From Bacteroidota bacterium (GTDB taxonomy: Bacteria; Bacteroidota; Bacteroidia; Chitinophagales; Chitinophagaceae): a stretch of 32,897 nt of DNA. Positions 32,884 through 32,897 of the stretch are shown here, in pieces. How positions within the stretch are numbered: the stretch's first letter is position 1; each line of letters opens with the position of its first letter. The notes beneath the pieces are model-generated. The model had not been told where the DNA came from. It searched no databases and saw only the letters and a program-made list of their open reading frames with translations. The translations under genes and the position numbers were made by a program. Location of the stretch: assembly GCA_013286835.1 (NCBI GenBank), contig JABDEZ010000022.1:1-32897 (forward strand), read 5' to 3'.

Positions 32884-32897
32884 CTGTAGTATAGTAG

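Overview
The window looks like a chromosomal segment of a Bacteroidota bacterium, most likely a Chitinophagaceae-like member (family level is inference). Evidence: a SusC/SusD pair, type IX secretion (T9SS) C-terminal sorting tails, Bacteroidota-style -7 boxes (TAnnTTTG) before several genes, an OmpA protein with thrombospondin type 3 repeats, AraC/SDR pairs, and ribosomal proteins most like those of this phylum. No tRNA, rRNA, CRISPR array, transposase or phage gene was recognised.

Layout. (1) 1-2140, minus strand: dxs (isoprenoid precursor synthesis), followed 6 nt later by the start of an unrecognised gene cut by the window edge. (2) 2141-7305: a long secreted pectin methylesterase whose reading frame is interrupted by one in-frame TAA, cutting the T9SS tail off the enzyme. 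A second, orphan T9SS tail with its own terminator lies just downstream. (3) 7553-9378: a small unknown protein, a Lys/Ala-rich DUF6496-type protein and a YihY-type membrane protein, with good terminators. (4) 9398-12456, minus strand: the ribosomal operon rplM-rpsI-rpsB-tsf. S2 carries an unusual acidic plus Gly/Arg/Pro-rich tail, and hairpins sit in two of the intercistronic gaps. (5) 12854-19989, plus strand: a nutrient-uptake operon of SusC, SusD, a surface lipoprotein and an OmpA/TSP3 protein, with a perfect 16-bp operator-like palindrome 35 nt before susC and a 32-bp perfect palindrome as terminator.

(6) 20018-25133, minus strand: a three-PAS soluble histidine kinase, a secreted M28 peptidase and a secreted M2 (ACE-like) dipeptidyl carboxypeptidase, closely spaced. 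(7) 25531-30930: two SDR-AraC pairs on the minus strand with clearly paralogous AraC proteins, flanking a plus-strand fatty acid desaturase and a frameshifted remnant of a third AraC gene. (8) 31101-32897: a YceI-family periplasmic protein, a 5'-truncated azoreductase fused back-to-back to the 3' end of a SnoaL-like gene, two strong hairpins, and an HxlR-type regulator.

The core is ordinary housekeeping (dxs, ribosomal operon) next to accessory modules for polymer and peptide use (pectinesterase, SusCD, peptidases). The right third shows gene decay and rearrangement: an AraC remnant, and truncated azoR and SnoaL genes joined at one point. I see no clear candidate for a wholly new multi-gene system. 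The most unusual items are the interrupted pectinesterase with tandem tails, the S2 tail, the SusCD-OmpA operon, the duplicated SDR-AraC arrangement and the azoR/SnoaL scar.
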